Positions 53,640 to 64,000 of a stretch of 64,000 nt of DNA are shown here, one piece after another. Numbering within the stretch: the first letter of the stretch is position 1; the number at the start of each line of letters is the position of its first letter. The notes beneath the pieces were generated by a model that did no database searches, had not been told where the DNA came from, and saw only the letters and a list, made by a program, of their open reading frames with translations. The stretch lies in assembly GCF_051622035.1 (NCBI RefSeq), contig NC_135360.1:6138001-6202000 (forward strand), given 5' to 3'. A program made the translations under genes and the position numbers. This DNA is from Arctopsyche grandis (lineage: Eukaryota; Arthropoda; Insecta; Trichoptera; Hydropsychidae).

Positions 53640-54355
53640 GCAGTATGGCCAAGGTAAGAAAGAGCCCTTTTCCTACATATGTATTGTGGAGAATCTTTCT
53701 GAAACTGCCACCTCTTTGAGGGTGGAGATGTTATTTTGACGATTATTATGTTGAAAATGAACACCAATGTATGAAATATAACTAAATAAATAGAAACAAA
53801 CAACATAAGACAGCATTATGTTACACTGTCATTTTATGGACATATTTTTCTACATTTTTAGTAATTTTTCGAAGCTTTAAAGTTAATAATCGTCTAGCTT
53901 GGGTGACGCCGGGTATATCTGCCAACATTTTCTACACAAAGAGTTTGAAACTAACTTTACTATGCAAATCTTCTATTTTAAGTTTAGAAGCAGCAAATTT
54001 GGTGCTCAATTTCATTGTAATATATGTTCATACGTACATACATACATACGAGTAGACAAGCTAATATGTACAATATTATACTATCGTATATAATAATTGT
54101 CTAATGCGTGCGTGCGTGTGTACGAAGTACTCGCTGTTAACACCACGCTCCGTCTCTCTTTCTCCCCTTTGAATCGTATATTGTGGAAAGAGACGCGGCA
54201 TATCACTTCGAAGATCGGCCGACAAAAACAAAAGAATTTTTTTTCAAAAAAAATAGTAAAATTTTTAATTATTAATTTCGTTGGTCCGAATTTCAATACT
54301 TTACCGATTGCACAATTATGTGCACACAAGCTACTAGTGTATTATATAAATCAAT
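53640..54355. other. Intergenic, nothing recognised
   Basis: No coding exon, RNA or element end was identified. A short GCGT repeat lies near 54105-54118. Confidence 0.4.
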
Positions 54356-54734
54356 CAGCAGAATAGACTAGTGGTTAGCATATAATTCTTTGAATAAAGT
54401 GGTCACGGGTTCAAATCCCACTGGTTTCTGCTGGCCAAAACTTGGATTTGGCACTCCAGGTCGATTGTTTCCTATCAGAGTTTGCCAATTTATCTGATTT
54501 TCATTGAAACGGTTCCAACAAATTGGCAACCTTACCGAATTTACAACAATCTCAAATTTCACTGAATTGTATAAAATGCTGCAAATTTACAAATTTGACC
54601 ATAGATGTCTCTGTGGATGTTAATTGATATGTATTCACTTCGTATAATAATACTCGTATCAAGGGTACAATGTTTCTGTTCAGGAAGGCGCATTGGGGTA
54701 CCTGTTAGGATTTCCTAGTATAAATTAAAAATAA

Positions 54735-54740
<6 letters not shown>
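54356..54740 (+). mobile_element. tRNA-derived SINE, type 1, full length
   Basis: The head is CAGCAGAATAGACTAGTGGT, with an A-box near 54369-54382 and a B-box GGTTCAAATCC at 54408-54418. The body is CAGGTCGATTGTTTCCTATC. The tail is TATAAATTAAAAATAAATAA, running into (TA)n at about 54740-54815. Confidence 0.8.
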
Positions 54741-54816
<76 letters not shown>

Positions 54817-55285
54817 TTTTTATACTTATAATTACAAATTTAACCAACGAGCCAATAATTAATCTTTAAAGTCAATATTCCATTTTTTCTGAAAAACTTT
54901 TCATCATTTACATACACAATTATATTGAGATGAAAGTTTTCTTTGAAAAAATATGAAACTTATTGTAATTACATGTAAATATTACTTAACATGCAATTCG
55001 TTTTGTATTTACTGTCTCAATTGGGCAAATTTTGATCATTGGGGTGTTTGTTTTGATGTTTAATTTTTTTTACCGTGCATTTGCAAAACATAAATTATGT
55101 TGTGTGCTGTTTATTCAATTTGCGCAAGAGCAAACACATTCTCCGATGAATAAAATATATGATATGAACATTGCGAAGACTTATCACATCTAAACAAATA
55201 CTTTCATCGTTACAACGCAATAAAACACTACTTGCCGACATTGTTAGACATTTCATTTTCATTGCTGCAAAACAGCTTGCCCAAG

Positions 55286-63638
<8,353 letters not shown>

Positions 63639-63691
63639 GTAATATATTTACTGATTTATATATACATATATATGAACATACATACATATAT

Positions 63692-64000
63692 GCAGTGGCG
63701 GCTCGTCTTTAAGGCCAACCAGGGCACTGGCCCACACACATCTCTCTTAACTAAAAGAAAAAAAAAATTGCATATTGTTAATATCTCGTCAAGAGACACC
63801 AAGTATTTATTTATCCCGCTCACCACTTCGTAATTCAGTTCGGGGCAGTCGCTTATCTGTCGTGGTCCCGTGGTCGCCGGCTTCAGTTTACCTGCTACTC
63901 AGGCACTTGCGAGTGGCACTGTGTAGAGTGTAGACCAGGCCTGGGCAAACTTTTTGGATGAAGGGCCACATTAGAAATTAAAAATGAGCGGCGGGCCGCA
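63692..64000 (+). mobile_element. Two hAT-like element ends at the window edge
   Basis: CAGTGGCGGCTCGTCTTTAA begins at about 63694, and CAGGCCTGGGCAAACTTTTT begins at about 63937. Both look like common hAT terminal sequences, so the second may be nested in the first. The other ends lie outside the window. Confidence 0.5.

Overview
The window is nuclear DNA of an animal, almost certainly an insect. The genes are cut into small exons by GT-AG introns, poly(A) signals of the AATAAA type follow the stops, and the DNA is AT-rich and full of (TA)n tracts. It also carries Gypsy, Jockey-like, RTE-like, hAT-like and tRNA-SINE elements of arthropod character. I cannot name the order. Gene models below were built by joining exons by eye. 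Every internal exon keeps the reading frame and every complete model sums to a multiple of three.

Layout: (1) 983-8319, minus strand: a complete 16-exon gene for a secreted large lipid transfer protein (vitellogenin-N type, 963 aa). (2) 13738-19999, minus: TIL-A, a secreted protein of eight trypsin-inhibitor-like (TIL) domains, one domain per exon. (3) 22636-24332, minus: remains of another TIL gene, keeping only the end of its last exon, the start of exon 1 and its promoter, with transposon DNA in place of the middle. (4) 24880-31020, plus: a dead hAT-type transposase split by a very young full-length Gypsy retrotransposon (25170-30520). (5) 31834-49808, minus: TIL-B, a paralogue of TIL-A whose introns hold an intact RTE-like LINE (ORF 39973-42930) and several nested elements. 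(6) 55286 to beyond the window, plus: TIL-C, divergent from TIL-B, with a mucin-like N-terminus and a broken second copy of the same LINE in intron 2.

The three TIL genes share exon order and intron phase (phase 1 throughout), so they arose by duplication of one multi-exon gene. TIL-A, the dead copy and TIL-B lie head to tail and keep similar promoter DNA. Their likely job is extracellular protease inhibition. Which proteases they inhibit and where they are expressed cannot be read from the sequence. Most of the rest is repeats: solo LTRs with 4-bp duplications, tRNA-SINEs, MITEs with clear inverted repeats, LINE tails and long (TA)n arrays.

The observation most worth following is that cysteines missing from single TIL domains go missing in the pairs expected from the known TIL disulfide map, in five independent places.
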